Shown one piece after another: positions 1 through 11,544 of a stretch of DNA of 64,000 nt. Made by a program: the position numbers and the translations under genes. Below the pieces are notes generated by a model, which saw only the letters and a program-made list of their open reading frames with translations, was not told the DNA's origin and searched no databases. The first letter of the stretch is position 1. Each line of letters starts with the position of its first letter. This DNA is from Vinca minor (taxonomy: Eukaryota > Streptophyta > Magnoliopsida > Gentianales > Apocynaceae). The stretch covers positions 558,001-622,000 of the forward strand of contig JAOCZM010000112.1 of assembly GCA_026122235.1 (NCBI GenBank). The letters are read 5' to 3'.

Positions 1-507
1 TAAAACACTTAAACAAGATAATAGACAACATGTCCAATTATCTTGCATTCTAGGAGGCTATAATAACAAACAAATAACAAACAAAGGAAGAGTCCTTGAA
101 GTATGAGGACTCTTTAATAACTAACTAACCAACACTTGGACAACATGTCCTTTATTAAATCAATTAGGCCTCACACGCCTAAGAATAAAATAAATAACAT
201 TGCTGAATATAATGAAAGTCTAGAATAGTCTAGAATAGGCTAGAATAGACTTTAATGTGTAAAAAGACTAAAATGCCCTTTTTAGCCACTTTGCTTGTTT
301 GGGCCGAATTGAACACGTGTAAAACTCAAGAGATTGATTTGAATGTCTTCTTCTAGATGAAGTTTAGCTTCCTCTTTAGTTTTGATACTTCTGATCAATG
401 ATGAGACTTTGTCCATTGTCATCTTTACTCTTGATCCTGTTATTGGCCCTTGAAGGTTCTTTAGTGGATCTTTGGAGTAGGGCTGCCCTCGGTATGGTTC
501 CGTATCA
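1..507 (-). repeat. E1 3' LTR (partial at window edge)
   Basis: The LTR edge is fixed at 507 by the sequence CGTATCA followed directly by the pyrimidine complement of a polypurine tract. The other end lies outside the window. It carries the same inverted motifs as other family A LTRs, for example GGACAACATGTCC near 141-153. The integrase-side open frame continues through it to 282, giving about 75 LTR-encoded residues. Confidence 0.85.
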
Positions 508-1582
508 TCCCCTCCCCCTTGAAAAGCAGGATTCGTCCCCGAATCATCTTCATGATCAGCCACATAATCTGTATCAAAATCAAAAGGAGACAAGTCAGAA
601 ACATTAAAAGTAGAATGAGCGCCATACTTACCTTTGAGATCTATCTTGTATGCATTATCATTGATCTTTGCAACAACTTGGAATGGTCCATCTCCTCTTG
701 GATGTAATTTACTCTGTCTTTCCTTTGGAAATCTATCTTTCCTAAGATGTAACCAAACCCAATCTCCAACTTCAAAACAAATTTGCTTGCGGCCCTTGTT
801 AACATGCTTTGAAAGTTGTGCATTCTTCTTCTTTATACTCTCGGCTACATGTTGTTGAAGTTGTTGTATATATTTTGCCCTAGAATCACCTTCTACATTA
901 TAATACTCATCAATAGGTAAAGTGATTAGATCTAATGGGGGGTTAAAACCATAAACAACTTCAAACGGAGAATTATTCGTAGTAGAATGTAAGGTTCTAT
1001 TATTGGCAAATTCAGTAATAGGTAAACATTCTTCCCACATTTTTAAGTTCTTTGCAATTAAAGCTCGAAGTAAAACCCCTAAAGTTCTATTTGTTACCTC
1101 AGTTTGGCCATCGGTTTGGGGATGGCTAGAAGTAGAAAATAGTAATTTAGTCCCCAACTTACTCCATAATGTCTTCCAAATGTAACTCAAGAACTTTACG
1201 TCCCTATCACTTACTATGGTTCTTGGAATCCCATGAAGCCGAACCACCTCTTTTAGGAATAAATCCGCAACATGACTGCATCGTTTGTTTTCCTGCAAGG
1301 GATAAAGTGAGACATTTTAGATAAACGATCTACGACAACCCTGATACTATCATTACCTCTTTGAGACCTCGGCAAGCCTAAGATAAAATCCATAGATAAG
1401 TCAATCCAAGGTGAAGAGGGAATAGGTAAAGGCATGTATAATCCATGAGCTTTGCTTGTACTTTTAGCTTGTTTACATTTAAAACAAAGTTCACATATTT
1501 TCCTAACATCCTTTTTCATTTTAGGCCAATAAAAGTGTTCTTGTAAAATATCTAAGGTTTTAACAACACCAAAATGACCCAT
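282..1582 (-). pseudogene. E1 integrase (broken in two frames)
   Basis: Integrase joins retrotransposon cDNA to host DNA. The first part (1582-1253) holds an H2C2 zinc module (HFYWPKMKKD, CELCFKC) and the first catalytic Asp (VVVDRLSKMSHFIPC). The second part (1298-282) holds VSDRD and TDGQTEVTNRTLG, which supply the second Asp and the Glu, then a GPY/F-type module (PRGDGPFQVVAKI). The two parts overlap in different frames, so there is a frameshift near 1253-1298. No chromodomain is visible. The frame passes through the polypurine tract into the LTR and ends at 282, after an ITGSR-like motif. Confidence 0.9.
508..521 (-). other. E1 polypurine tract
   Basis: On the minus strand this reads as a G/A run (AAGGGGGAGGGGA) directly abutting the TGATACGG start of the LTR. 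This is the expected plus-strand priming site. It lies within the open reading frame, where it encodes the residues QGGGDD. Confidence 0.85.
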
Positions 1583-1685
1583 TAAGCCGCCACAGTGTGC
1601 TTCCCTAACAATTAATTCTGTAATAGAACATGATGGAATTCACAATCTATTGCTTTTGAACAAGAAATCTTCAAATCTGAAAAAA

Positions 1686-2812
1686 TCATTTTGAGCCGTG
1701 ATCACATTTAGTATATAAATCAGAAAATTCCAAATCATCTTTATATAATGCTTTGATATGATCAAAACCAAGTAATTTAGCATGCATTAAGGAAAGCAAA
1801 GTATATCTTCGAGATAGAGCATCGGCAACGATGTTTTCTTTACCTTTCTTGTATTTGATGATGTATGGAAAAGTATCGATAAAAGAAACCCACCTTGCAT
1901 GTCTTTTATTCAACTTACTTTTGCCTTTTAGATACTTGATTGACTCATGATCGGTATGGATGACAAATTCCCTTGCGATCAAGTAGTGTTGCCAAGTTTC
2001 TAAAGCTCGAACAATGGAATATAACTCCTTATCATAAGTAGGATAATTAAGCGAAGCCTTGCTTAATTCCTCGCTAAAATATGCTAAAGGTTTACCTTGT
2101 TGTTGTAAAACAGCCCCTATACCTAAACCTGAAGCATCACATTCAACTTCAAACATTAAATCAAAGTTAGGTATAGATAAAACGGGAGAACAAGTAAGTA
2201 ATTGTTTCATCTTTTCGAAGCATTCTTCTTGTGGCTTGTCCCAAAAGAATGAGACGTCTTTCTTCATTACTTCATTTAATGGGGCAGCAATCGTGCTAAA
2301 ATCAAGAATAAAACGCCTATAAAAGCTCGCTAACCCATAAAACGATCGAACGTGTGTCGCGCTTGTTGGACTCGGCCACTCTTGAATGGCTTGAATTTTA
2401 ACCGGATCAACACAAATACCTTGAGAACTTAATATATATCCAAGAAAGTTAACCGAATTAGTGCAAAAAACACACTTTTCAAGTTTAGCATATAAAGTTT
2501 GCTGTCTTAGAATAGTAAAAACAGCTTTAAGATGTTCTATATGCTCTTCTAAGTTTTTACTATAAACAAGAATGTCATCGAAATAAAGTTCAACAAATTT
2601 GCCAAACAATGCCGAAATATGTAGTTCATTAATCTCATGAAAGTACTAGGTGCATTAGTAAGACCAAAAGGCATAACAATCCATTCATATAATCCATATT
2701 TAGTCTTAAAAGCGGTTTTCCATTCATCACCTTCTTTCATTCTAATTTGCTGATAGCCTTGAGTTAAATCAATTTTAGAAAATATTAAAGCGCCACTTAA
2801 CTCATCTAGCAT
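1686..2812 (-). pseudogene. E1 reverse transcriptase and RNase H
   Basis: The RT palm begins in 2812-2549 (KIDLTQGYQQIRMKEGDE, WIVMPFGLTNAPSTF) and continues in another frame from 2609 with the catalytic YFDDILVYSKN. It passes through the thumb (FLGYILSSQGI) into RNase H (VECDASGLGIGAVLQQ, YDKELYSIVRALE, FVIHTDHESIKYL, ADALSRR). The frameshift near 2600 and the frame loss at 1686 break the polyprotein, although all core catalytic residues are still readable. Compared with E5 (23966-25546) this copy keeps the ADALSRR linker that E5 has lost. Confidence 0.92.
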
Positions 2813-2938
2813 ATCATCTAAGCGAAGAATCAGATGTCTATATTTAATAGTTATCTTATTAATATCGCGACAATCCGTACATAATCTGAAAGTCCCTTCT
2901 TTCTTAGGTACTAAAATTACTGGACTAGCACAAGGACT

Positions 2939-3235
2939 TCAAGATTCTTTTACCTGCTCCTTCTCAAGAAATAAATCGACTTGCCTTTGTATTTCTCGGG
3001 TTTCATCCGGATTGGCTCGGTAGGCAGCCCGGTTTGGCAAACTTGCTTCCGGAATGAAGTCGATTTGATGCTCGATTCCTCGAATAGGAGGCAGCCCTCT
3101 CGGCAACTCCTTGGGAAATACGTCTTGGAATTCCTGTAAAAGATCAAAAGCAAGACTAGGGAGAGAAGATGATGTTAGATCAAAAGAAAAATCATTAGAA
3201 TGGAGAGACCTTTCGGTTTCTCGAAATACTAACAA
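2939..3235 (-). pseudogene. E1 RT N-terminal segment
   Basis: This segment carries the protease-to-RT linker and the start of RT (FQDVFPKELPRGLPPIRGIEH, then NRAAYRANPDETREIQRQV). A TGA at the low-coordinate end replaces a Leu codon found in E5, stopping the frame just before the LSPCASPV segment. This is a point lesion rather than a deletion. Confidence 0.85.
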
Positions 3236-3295
3236 AACAAGTGCTTGTTTTGCTCGTATCGCCCTATCTACCTTTCCCCGGTTGATAAATAAACA

Positions 3296-3702
3296 CTATT
3301 TTCTCTCTTTGTGAGAGCTTGCCTTTTGCCTCACTAAGCTCACGACTTTTACCTCCTTTTTCCTTTCGGTTTTTACCTCAAGGTGTTGATCACTCGTATT
3401 TTTCCCCTCACTCTCTTTTCTTTGTTTTTCTCTCTTTTCTCTATTGATGGCCATTTGTTTATGTACCTCACATGCTGCATTTAAAGACAAATGAGTTAGT
3501 AAAAACTTAAAATTATCCTTTGAAATCTGATATGTATTTTCTTGGCCCATATGGTTGGCACTTCGATCATATTGCCATGGTCTTCCCAAAATCATGTGAC
3601 TTGCGGGCATCGGAACCACATCACATAAAACCTAATCCTTATATCTCCCGATTTCAAAGTCGATCTCAACTTGCTTATCCACTTTGATTTCACCATTATT
3701 AT
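3296..3702 (-). pseudogene. E1 protease C-terminal part and linker
   Basis: The visible motif MILGRPWQYD is the conserved C-terminal end of the plant gypsy retropepsin-like protease. A Lys/Glu-rich linker follows (many KRE residues). A TAG near 3296 stands where E5 has GAG, so one base change ends the frame. The region 3620-3702 joins it to the gag frame with a frameshift. Confidence 0.8.
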
Positions 3703-5124
3703 TCAACCACGATAATTTATAAGGCATAGGATGTGCCTTAGATGGTAAATCAAGTGCGGAACCATATCATATGAGCAAACATTAGTACAACTGCCATTAT
3801 CAATAATTACCAAAATAGACTTGCCTTTTACGTCGCACTTGGTTTGAAACAGATTACTCCTATGTTGATGAAGATTATCCAAAGGTTGGGATTGAAGTAG
3901 CTTCATCGTAACCAAAAGTTGATTATCAGAAGATGGTGGTACGGAAAAGCCTCGGTTTCGTCCGTATATTCCGACATCTTCGGTTTCCTCATCACTCACC
4001 CACGATCCATCATCCAACATGATCATTGAACTCTTGTTAGGGCAGTCCCTAGCAATGTGTCCTTTGCCCCGACATTTAAAACATTCTCGGGCCACAAATG
4101 GAATCGAATTTACCTTGGTATTGGCCGTATTTGATGGATTTTGAGACCTTGCTGCCCCAAACTGTCCCGTGGCTTTTTTTCCCTCATAAAAGACCTCTTT
4201 TCCCTTGCTTTGGCTCGGCAAAACAGTAGGAAAATTCTGAGTTGGGTTCGGCTTCCTCCAAGGTTGGAAAGTTGCCGATTTTGCATTTAAACTCTTTTCC
4301 TTTTGCTGTCTTTCGATCTGCTCTGCATAATATAACATAGACGTAATATTATCAAGATTAGCACGTTCTACCTTTGTCCGGATTTTGTCGTTAAGACCAG
4401 CCAAGAACCGAGCCATTGTTGCCTCATCTCCTTCACTAATATCGGCCCGAATCATTGCAATTTCCATTGCCTTGTTGTATTCATCGACGGATCTATCACC
4501 TTGCTTTAATCTTTGTAGACGGTTGTAAAGTTCCCTTAAGTAATTTAGAGGAACAAAACGCCGCTTCATCACCGCTTTCATCTCAACCCAAGTGGAAATT
4601 TCTGGTTGTTCCACTTTTGCTCTTGTCTCGGTTTCTTTGTCCCACCAAATGGATGCATATCCATAAAATTCCATGGCTGCTGGATTTACTTTCTTTTCTT
4701 CCAAATAGTTATGAACAGCAAAAACATGGTTAATTTTACGAATCCAATCTAAAAACAATTCGGGATCATTTGTACCTTCAAAAGGGGGGATCTTGGTCTT
4801 GATGGAACCAAGATTGTTGTCAAGATGCTGAATATAATCTCCTCTCCTCGGCTGATATACCGGATTGTTGATAATCCGATTTGCTTGAATAGCCGAGATT
4901 GCCGGATTTGCCCTCGGCAATTGTGGTAACCTTTGTGGTTCATTAACTCCAACTGTTTGATCATCATTCTCGTGATTATCTCTTTCATGACGTAGCTGAT
5001 TTTGAAGTTGTTGAATTTGAAGCTCTAAGTTTTCCATTCGCCTTGCCATATCCGTCATCGTCGTATATAACTTTTCTGGATCAAAAGATTCAACTTGCTT
5101 TGATGGAGATCCCTGAAAAGACAT
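3703..5124 (-). pseudogene. E1 gag with start of protease
   Basis: I take the start at MSFQGSPSK (5124) because the same start recurs in E2 and E4; the open frame itself begins at 5166. The order is a coiled-coil-like N-terminus (MENLELQIQQLQNQ), capsid-type domain (IPPFEGTNDPELFLDWI, WWDKETETRA, FLAGLNDKIRTKVE), then a CCHC knuckle (CFKCRGKGHIARDC). The protease active-site region VIIDNGSCTNV follows, with Asp-Asn-Gly where many relatives have Asp-Ser/Gly-Gly. The frame is lost near 3760. Gag packages the element RNA in cytoplasmic particles. Confidence 0.9.
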
Positions 5125-5176
5125 CTTTAAAATGCAAGAAAAACACTCAAAAACGTTAGATAGCAAAGAAAAATTC

Positions 5177-6175
5177 TAATGAAGAACCGTGAGGTTCGAC
5201 TTTAAGTTGAGCCCGATCTTTCTTCAATTCTAGAACTAGTTTCTAAGGAATATAATCAACGCAACACTAAGGATGGCTAATTAACATTGGAGGCTGAAAC
5301 ACCACAACAAGAGAAACTATTCTTGTTGATACAGCAACTCAAGAATGAATGAATTTCTACTTAGAAGTTCAAACACGAGAAGCTAAGGAATAACCTTACC
5401 AAAATATCAATATATCTAACGTAAATATTATGTTGGCCGAACCCTCTATTAAATAGAGTAACAATTCAGTTACAAGCAACAATAAGTAAGAGTCCTTGAA
5501 GAATTAGTACTCTTGAACAAAACAACTTGCTATCAAGTAAAACACTTAAACAAGAAGAGTCCTAGTAGATGTGGGACTCTTAACAACTAGATAACCAACT
5601 ATGGACAACATGTCCTTTATTATAGCAACTACTTAAATACTATAAATAAAATAAATAACAAAGCTGGAAAATAATTAAAGTCTAGCATAGACTTTAATTG
5701 TACAAAGACTAAAATGCCCTTTAATTTCGTCCCAATTCTGGACAGCTTGTAGGGCCAACTTGCACGACGATTTCGGATATCAAGAAGGCAAAATCTGATC
5801 TCGAGTTCTTCATGAAAGTTGTAGATCTGCCTCTTATATTTAATATGTAAAGAGAATCAGCTCCATTGGATAAATGGATAGAAAGTTATGACCATTCTAC
5901 AAAACTGTTGTAAAGCTGTCCAATCCCTCATCATCCTGTACGATTACTAAAATACCCTTCTTAGCCACTTTGCTTGATAGGGCCTAATTGTACCCTTGTG
6001 AGCTTAAGAGGTTGACTCATACAATATTCCTAGATGTAACTTAGCTTCCTCTTTATACTTTAGAACTCGGGTCAATGATGTAGATAGTTGCTTCACGTCC
6101 CTTGTTCTAAGTCTCGTGCTTAGTCGATGTATGTGCTCCTTTGACTTGGGCAGCCCTGAGGTTGGTACCGTATCA
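5177..6175 (-). repeat. E2 3' LTR
   Basis: It is 999 bases. It begins TAATGAAGAACC (a TGATGAAG start with one change) and ends GGTACCGTATCA, followed directly by the polypurine tract complement at 6176-6189. It holds conserved LTR hairpin motifs such as GGACAACATGTCC and AAAGTCTAGCATAGACTTT, and an open frame tail to 6004. Confidence 0.92.
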
Positions 6176-6795
6176 TCCCCTCCCCCTTGAAAAGCCTGAT
6201 TCGTCCTCAAATCATCATCACGATCAGTCACAGAATCTAAAAAATTTGTAAAAGGGAGCAAGTTAGAAATATAGAAAGTAGAACGTTCACCGTACGTACC
6301 TTTTAAAGAAATTCTCTTGCGGCTATCCCAAAAGAATGGGATATCGGCCTTCTCAATTGCACTGAATCTTGCCGGAGCAGCTCTAAGACCTTGAAAACTC
6401 ACAGTGTAACTAAGAAAGTTAATAGATTTAGTGTATGAAACATAATTTCCAATCTTAGCATACAAAGTATTATCTTTTAAAATAGTAAAAACAGCCCTAA
6501 GATGTTTGATATGAGGCCCTCGGTTTTTACTATAAACAAGCTCATTATGAAAGCAAGAAATCGGATGTCTATACGTAAAAGTTATGTGATTAATATTTAG
6601 ACTTTCCGTATATATTCTAAAAGTCCTTTCATGCTTAGGTTCAATATTTACCGGATTAAAATAAACATTTAAAGACTTACTTGCCTTCTGCCTTGCAAGA
6701 ATTAACTCACCTTGGTTTTGAATTTTCTGATTTTTAATCGAAGATGGTTTATACCTTTCACGATCTTGAAGTCTCATACATAACCTTCTCGGCAA
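6004..6795 (-). pseudogene. E2 collapsed pol remnant (RT patches plus integrase tail)
   Basis: One 263-residue open frame strings together short pieces of RT in order. These are a motif near the RT entry (YRHPISC), the YSKN that normally follows YFDD, the thumb-like YTKSINFLSYTVSFQGL, then an RNase H-adjacent FFWDSRKR. It jumps from there straight to the integrase C-terminal FYISNLLPF and the LTR-encoded tail. The catalytic YFDD and the whole integrase core are missing. The frame staying open across several internal deletions is odd and may be chance. It cannot encode an active polymerase. Confidence 0.8.
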
Positions 6796-6938
6796 CTCTT
6801 TAGGGAAGACTTCATAAAATTTCTGAAAAATAGCAAGATTAGATGTAGAAAAAGATGTTAGAATAAAAGAAAAAACGTTAGTAAAAAGGTTCCTTGCGGT
6901 TCCTTTTAAATCTTTGCTTGAATCGTCCTATCTACCTT

Positions 6939-7593
6939 TCAAGGATTAACGTAAAAACATTCTTTTCTCACACTTAGAGCGATTGCCTTTTTTCTCAATT
7001 TTGGCTCGGCTTTTTCTATGATTTTTACCTCAGATTTTACCTCATGGGTAGGATCACTCGTATTTTTCAACTCACTCTCTTTTTTCTCTGTTGGAACATC
7101 ATCTAAAGGTTGTGAATGAAGTAGCTTTATCGTAACCAAAGGTTGATTCCCATCTTCCGGAAGTTCTTCCAACTTGTCGGTTTCTTTCTTAAAATCAAAT
7201 TCTTCGGTTTTGCTATCACTAACCCACGTTCCATCATCCAACATGATCATAGTACTGTTGTTAGGGAACTCCCTAGCAAAGTGTCCTTTGCCCATACATT
7301 TTAAATATTCCCGAACAATTTTTGGATTAGAATTTACCCTCGTATTGGCCGAAACAGTTGAATTTTGTGACCTTACTGCCCCGTGGTTGTTTTTGTAGCA
7401 ATTTGGATCTCTTTACCCTTGCTTTGGCTTGGCAAAACAGTAGAAAAAATCTGGGACTGATTTGGCATCTCCCAAGTTTGGAAAGTTGCCGTTTTTGCCC
7501 TTAAACTGTTTTCCTTTTGCTGACTTACAACCTGCTCTGCATAATATAACACAGAGGTAATATTATCAAGATTAGCACGTTCTACCTTTGATC
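6939..7593 (-). pseudogene. E2 gag C-terminal part with damaged zinc knuckle
   Basis: The frame 7295-6939 reads KGHFAREFPNNS, the second half of a CCHC knuckle in which the final Cys has become Phe, so metal binding is probably lost. An acidic stretch and a KESELKNTSDPTHEVKSE linker follow. 7296-7593 continues gag upstream in broken frames. The copy is cut by E3 at 7594-7598. Confidence 0.8.
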
Positions 7594-7598
7594 GGATC
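7594..7598. other. E3 target duplication, left (GGATC)
   Basis: GGATC lies just outside the TGATGCGG start of E3 and recurs at 13905-13909, just after its other end. Removing E3 and one copy restores a gag sequence that matches E4 (around 10795). Confidence 0.88.
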
Positions 7599-8364
7599 TG
7601 ATGCGGATAGGACGAAGGACCCGTTGGATATAATGATCCAAGAACCCTAAGTATAATGATTGGCAGCGGTCTCCCTAGATCGAGAATCTAGTTTGATCTT
7701 ACCAAGAGCAAAGGAAACCTTGACCCGTTTGTTATAAGAGAACCAAGAACCAAAGGTATGATGAACGCCACAAGATCTTGCTCACCGATCTTGATAAGTT
7801 CTTGAACTATAGAAGCTCAACAAAGAGAATTTAATCTCACAAGACAAATGTCTATTTCTATTTATCAAAGTCTCAATTTTACATAGCATTAGATGGCCTT
7901 TTATGGGCAAACATGAAGGCTTTTCAAGTGAATTCCGAAATTCAGCTTACCAAAGGGAATTCAAAGGCCTCTTTGACTGAATTTAATACATTTAGGAAAT
8001 ATAAATGACTTCTTGAAACTATACTAAGAGACTCCTTGAATAACTAAAGAGTTTGACTAATTAAATGGCTAAAAATGACTATTTCTAGGCTGAAACTTAA
8101 ATACTAACTGAACTTGGAAAACAAGATATAATTCTCGCCTAAAATCTGGACAGCATGATATAGCAACTTGAATGACGATTTAGGATTCTAAAAAGACATA
8201 ATCTGATCATGTGGTCTTCATGAAATTTTTAGGCCTGCCTCTTAGCTTTCTAATGCATCTTGAATGAGCTCTATTGGATTACTGGATAAAAAGTTATGAT
8301 CTTTACACCAAACTGTCTCAAAGCTGAAATTAATGTTGAAGCATCCGTATATGAGTTCTCATCA
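7599..8364 (-). repeat. E3 3' LTR
   Basis: It is 766 bases, beginning TGATGCGGATAGG and ending GAGTTCTCATCA. The adjoining pyrimidine tract (ctctccttcttc) is the complement of a polypurine tract. The matching right copy ends CTCATAA, one substitution from CTCATCA. Confidence 0.9.
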
Positions 8365-9011
8365 TTCTCTCCTTCTTCAAAAAGATTCATCCCCGAATCT
8401 TGAAAATTAATGAAGGGACCATTGCTTTGATTTTGTTGCAATTCTTTTTGTATCTCCGTTGAAAATACAGCCTTATATTCCCGTTTAAAATTAGAAACAA
8501 TACTAGGAAGAGTAGGAGTTGTTAGATGAAGAGTAGTGAACGAAAAAGATGATGCTTTTGACCTTTCTAAAGTCATTGCAACAAGAGGTTCTTTGGGCTG
8601 AATAGTAATATCTCCATCACCAATATTAAAATTCTCGTTTCTCTCATGTTTTTCCTTATCAATCAATTTTGGTTCACTCAAATTTTGCAACTCATCACTC
8701 ACCACTTTTTCCTCATCTTTCAATTTTGGTTCACTCAAATTTTGCAACTCATGACGCACCACTTTTTTCTCATTATTCAATTTTGTCTCTCGTTGCTGTA
8801 TCAATTGTTGAATAGTTTCTTCGAAAGAGGGTATCTTTTGTAAAGGAACAAGATGATTGTGAACTAGAATTTGATGCCCCCTTTCTCTAGGCTGCCCAAG
8901 TCTTCCAAAATCACCTCGAGAACCCTCTCGATCCCTCTTAAAATGGACTGAAAGTTGGGATTCATATCCCTCATTATCGAACAAACGTCTTTTTCTATGA
9001 CCAATAGGTTG
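8271..9011 (-). pseudogene. E3 C-terminal open frame (linker, RT start fragment, LTR tail)
   Basis: The frame enters from E4 sequence, so the true start is lost. It is rich in Lys/Glu and contains a short tandem repeat of the kind HELQNLSEPKL...DELQNLSEPKL. A short piece like the protease-RT linker follows (FKREYKAVFSTEIQKEL, compare FQDVFPKELPRG in E1). It then jumps to a FQDSGMNLFEEGEND tail that covers the polypurine tract and runs about 30 residues into the LTR. RT, RNase H and integrase are absent, so family B looks non-autonomous, as family C does. Confidence 0.75.
8668..8800. repeat. Two-copy tandem repeat of about 66 bases in E3
   Basis: The stretch TTTTGGTTCACTCAAATTTT recurs about 66 bases later with the same downstream sequence. 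It produces the duplicated ELQNLSEPKL motif in the minus-strand frame. Confidence 0.85.
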
Positions 9012-9032
9012 TGATACGGTACCAGCCATGAA

Positions 9033-10112
9033 TGATACGGTACCAACCTCAAGGTTGCCTAAGTCAAAGGAACACATACATCGACTAAGCACGAGACTTA
9101 GAACAAGGGACGTGAAGCAACTATCTACATCATTGACCCGAGTTCTAAAGTATAAAGAGGATGCTAAATTACATCTAGGAATGTTATACGAGGCAGCCTC
9201 TCAAGTTCACAAGTGTACAATTAGGCCCTATCAAGCAAAGAGGCTAAGAAGGGTATTTTAGTAATCATACAAGATGATGAGGGATTGGACAGCTTTACAA
9301 CAGTTTGGAAGAATGGTCATAACTTTCTATCCGTTTATCCAATGGAGCTGATTCCAGTTGCATATTAAATATAAGAGGCATATCTACAACTTTCATGAAG
9401 AACCCGAGATTAGATTCTGCCTTCTTGACATCCGAAATCGTCGTGCAAGTTGGCCCAACAAGCTGTCCAGAATTGGGACGAATTTTAAAGGGCATTTTAG
9501 TCTTTGTACAATTAAAGTCTATGCTAGACTTAATTTTTTTCCAGCTTTGTTATTTACTTTATTTAGAGTATTTAAGTAGTTGCTATAATAAAGGACATGT
9601 TGTCCATGTGTTAATTAGTTGGTTAATAAGAGTCCTAATGCAACTAGGACTCTTCATAGATTTGGTAGTTATTTATATTCTAGTTGTTAAGAGTTCCATA
9701 TCTACTAGGACTCTTCTTGTTTAGGTAGTTACTTGATAGCAAGTTGTTATTCAAGAGTCCTACTTCTTCAAGGACTCTTATTTCCCTTTTCCTAGTTTGA
9801 GTTAGATTGGTTCTCTTGTAACCGAAATACTCTATTTAATAGAGATTTCGGCAGCCATGTAACTTAGACTTGATATGATATTTTAAGGTTATTCCTTAGT
9901 TACTTTGTGTTTGATTCTCTATGTTAGAGTTCATTCATCTTTGAGTTACTGTATCAATAAGTTTGGTTTATACTTATTGTGGTGTTTCAGCCCCCATTGA
10001 TATTCAACCTTGCGGGAGAAAGGTTGTTTATATTCCCCCATAAACTGTTCGAGATAGAGAAAGATCGGACCTTTAAGCCGAACCTTGGTATTCGTACAAC
10101 GGTTTCGCATCA
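9033..10112 (+). repeat. E4 left LTR (plus orientation)
   Basis: It is 1080 bases, beginning TGATACGGTACCAACC and ending GGTTTCGCATCA, two bases before a plus-strand primer site. It contains an open frame from the LTR edge (GTACCAACC...) to about 9261, matching the C-terminal tail seen in the other LTRs (SKEHIHRLSTRLRTRDVKQL). Confidence 0.9.
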
Positions 10113-10114
10113 GG

Positions 10115-10134
10115 TGGTATCAGAGCAAAAGGTT
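10115..10134 (+). other. Primer binding site (plus strand) of E4 left half
   Basis: TGGTATCAGAGC followed by AAAAGGTT matches the usual initiator-Met tRNA type site of plant LTR elements. It lies two bases after the LTR end, as in the other family A and C copies. Confidence 0.9.
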
Positions 10135-10204
10135 TATCTCTATCTTGGTGTATCTTTATTGCTTTCTTTAAATTGTTTGGGCAGAAAATTACAAAAAAAA
10201 ATTC

Positions 10205-11544
10205 GTATTTTACCTCTGATTTTACCTCATGGGTAGGATCACTCGTATTTTTCAACTCACTCTCTTTTTTCTCTCTTGGAACATCATCTAAAGGTTGTGA
10301 ACGAAGTGGATTTATCGTAACCAAAGGTTGATTCCCATCTTCCGGAAGTTCCTCTAACTTGTCGGTTTCTTTCTCAAAATCAGATTCTTCGGTTTTGTTA
10401 TCACGAACCCACGTTCCATCATCCAACATGATCATAGTACTCTTGTTAGGGCAGTCCCTAGCAAAGTGTCCTTTTCCCATACATTTAAAACATTCCCGAA
10501 CAAGATTTGGATTAGAATTTACTCTCGTATTGGCCGAAACGGTTGAATTTTGTGACCTTACTGCCCCAAACTGCCCCGTGGCTGTTTTTGTATCATTAAA
10601 TACCTCTTTACCCTTGCTTTGGCTCGGCAAAACAGTAGAAAAATTCTGGGGTGGATTCGGCTCCTTCCAAGGTAGGAAAGTTGCCGGTTTTGCCCTTAAA
10701 CTCTTTTTCCTGTTCTTTGTCTTTCGACTCGCTTTCTGCATAATATAACATAAAAGTAATATTATCAAGATTAACACATTCTACCTTTGATCTGATCTTA
10801 TCATTTAGACCAGCCAAGAACCGATCCATTGTTGCCTCATTTCCTTCATTAATATCGGCCCGAATCATTGCAATTTTCATTGCCTTGTAATACTCATCGA
10901 CCAAACTCTCTCCTTGCTTTAACCTTTGTAAACGGTTGTAAAGTTCCTTTATGTAATCTAGAGGAACAAAACGCCGTTTCATCACCGCTTTCATCTCGGC
11001 CCAAGTTGCAATTTCTGGTTGTTCAACTTTTACCCGTGTCTTGGTTTCATTATTCCACCAACTAGAAGCATATCCATAAAACTCCATGGCTGCTAGCTTT
11101 ACTTTCGTTTTTCTCCGAATAGTTATGAACATCAAAAACATGGTTAACTTTATAAATCCAATCAAAAAACAATTTGGGATCATTTGTACCTTCGAAAGAC
11201 GGAATCTTCGTCTTGATTGAATCAAGATTGTTGTCATAACACTGAAATTGGTCCCCTCGTCTCGGCTCAAAGATTCCATTGGTGATCAACCGATTTGGTG
11301 GCGGATTTGGAGGTGGCCTAGGCTGCTCAACTTCATCAACTAATTGAAGATTGTTCTCGGCTAGTTCACCTTTTAAGTCATCAATTTGTTGAACATTTTG
11401 ATTTGTCACGGCTATTTGGCCTTGTAACGAATCAATTTTACTTGTCATGGAAGCCATGTTTCTCGTCATATCTTCTATCATTTTGTACATCTTTTCTTGA
11501 TCAAAGGTTTCACCTTTCTTTGATGGAGATCCTTCAAAAGACAT
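10205..11544 (-). pseudogene. E4 gag (minus strand, frameshifted)
   Basis: Three overlapping frames make up one gag. The N-terminus runs 11544-11062 (start MSFEGSPSKKG, then IPSFEGTNDPKLFFDWI). The capsid core runs 11279-10608 (WWNNETKTRVKVEQPE, FLAGLNDKIRSKVE). The C-terminal part runs 10777-10205, with an intact CCHC knuckle (CFKCMGKGHFARDC). Frameshifts lie near 11090 and 10700. The frame stops being gag at about 10205, where the plus-strand leader of the other half begins. No pol follows. Confidence 0.85.

Noticed and set aside
398..858. Plus-strand open frames opposite the E1 integrase
   Set aside because: They are shadows of the minus-strand integrase and LTR frame, with no domain and no start context.
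10113..10134. A tRNA-Met gene
   Set aside because: Only the 12-20 base primer-binding complement is present, next to an LTR end. There is no cloverleaf.
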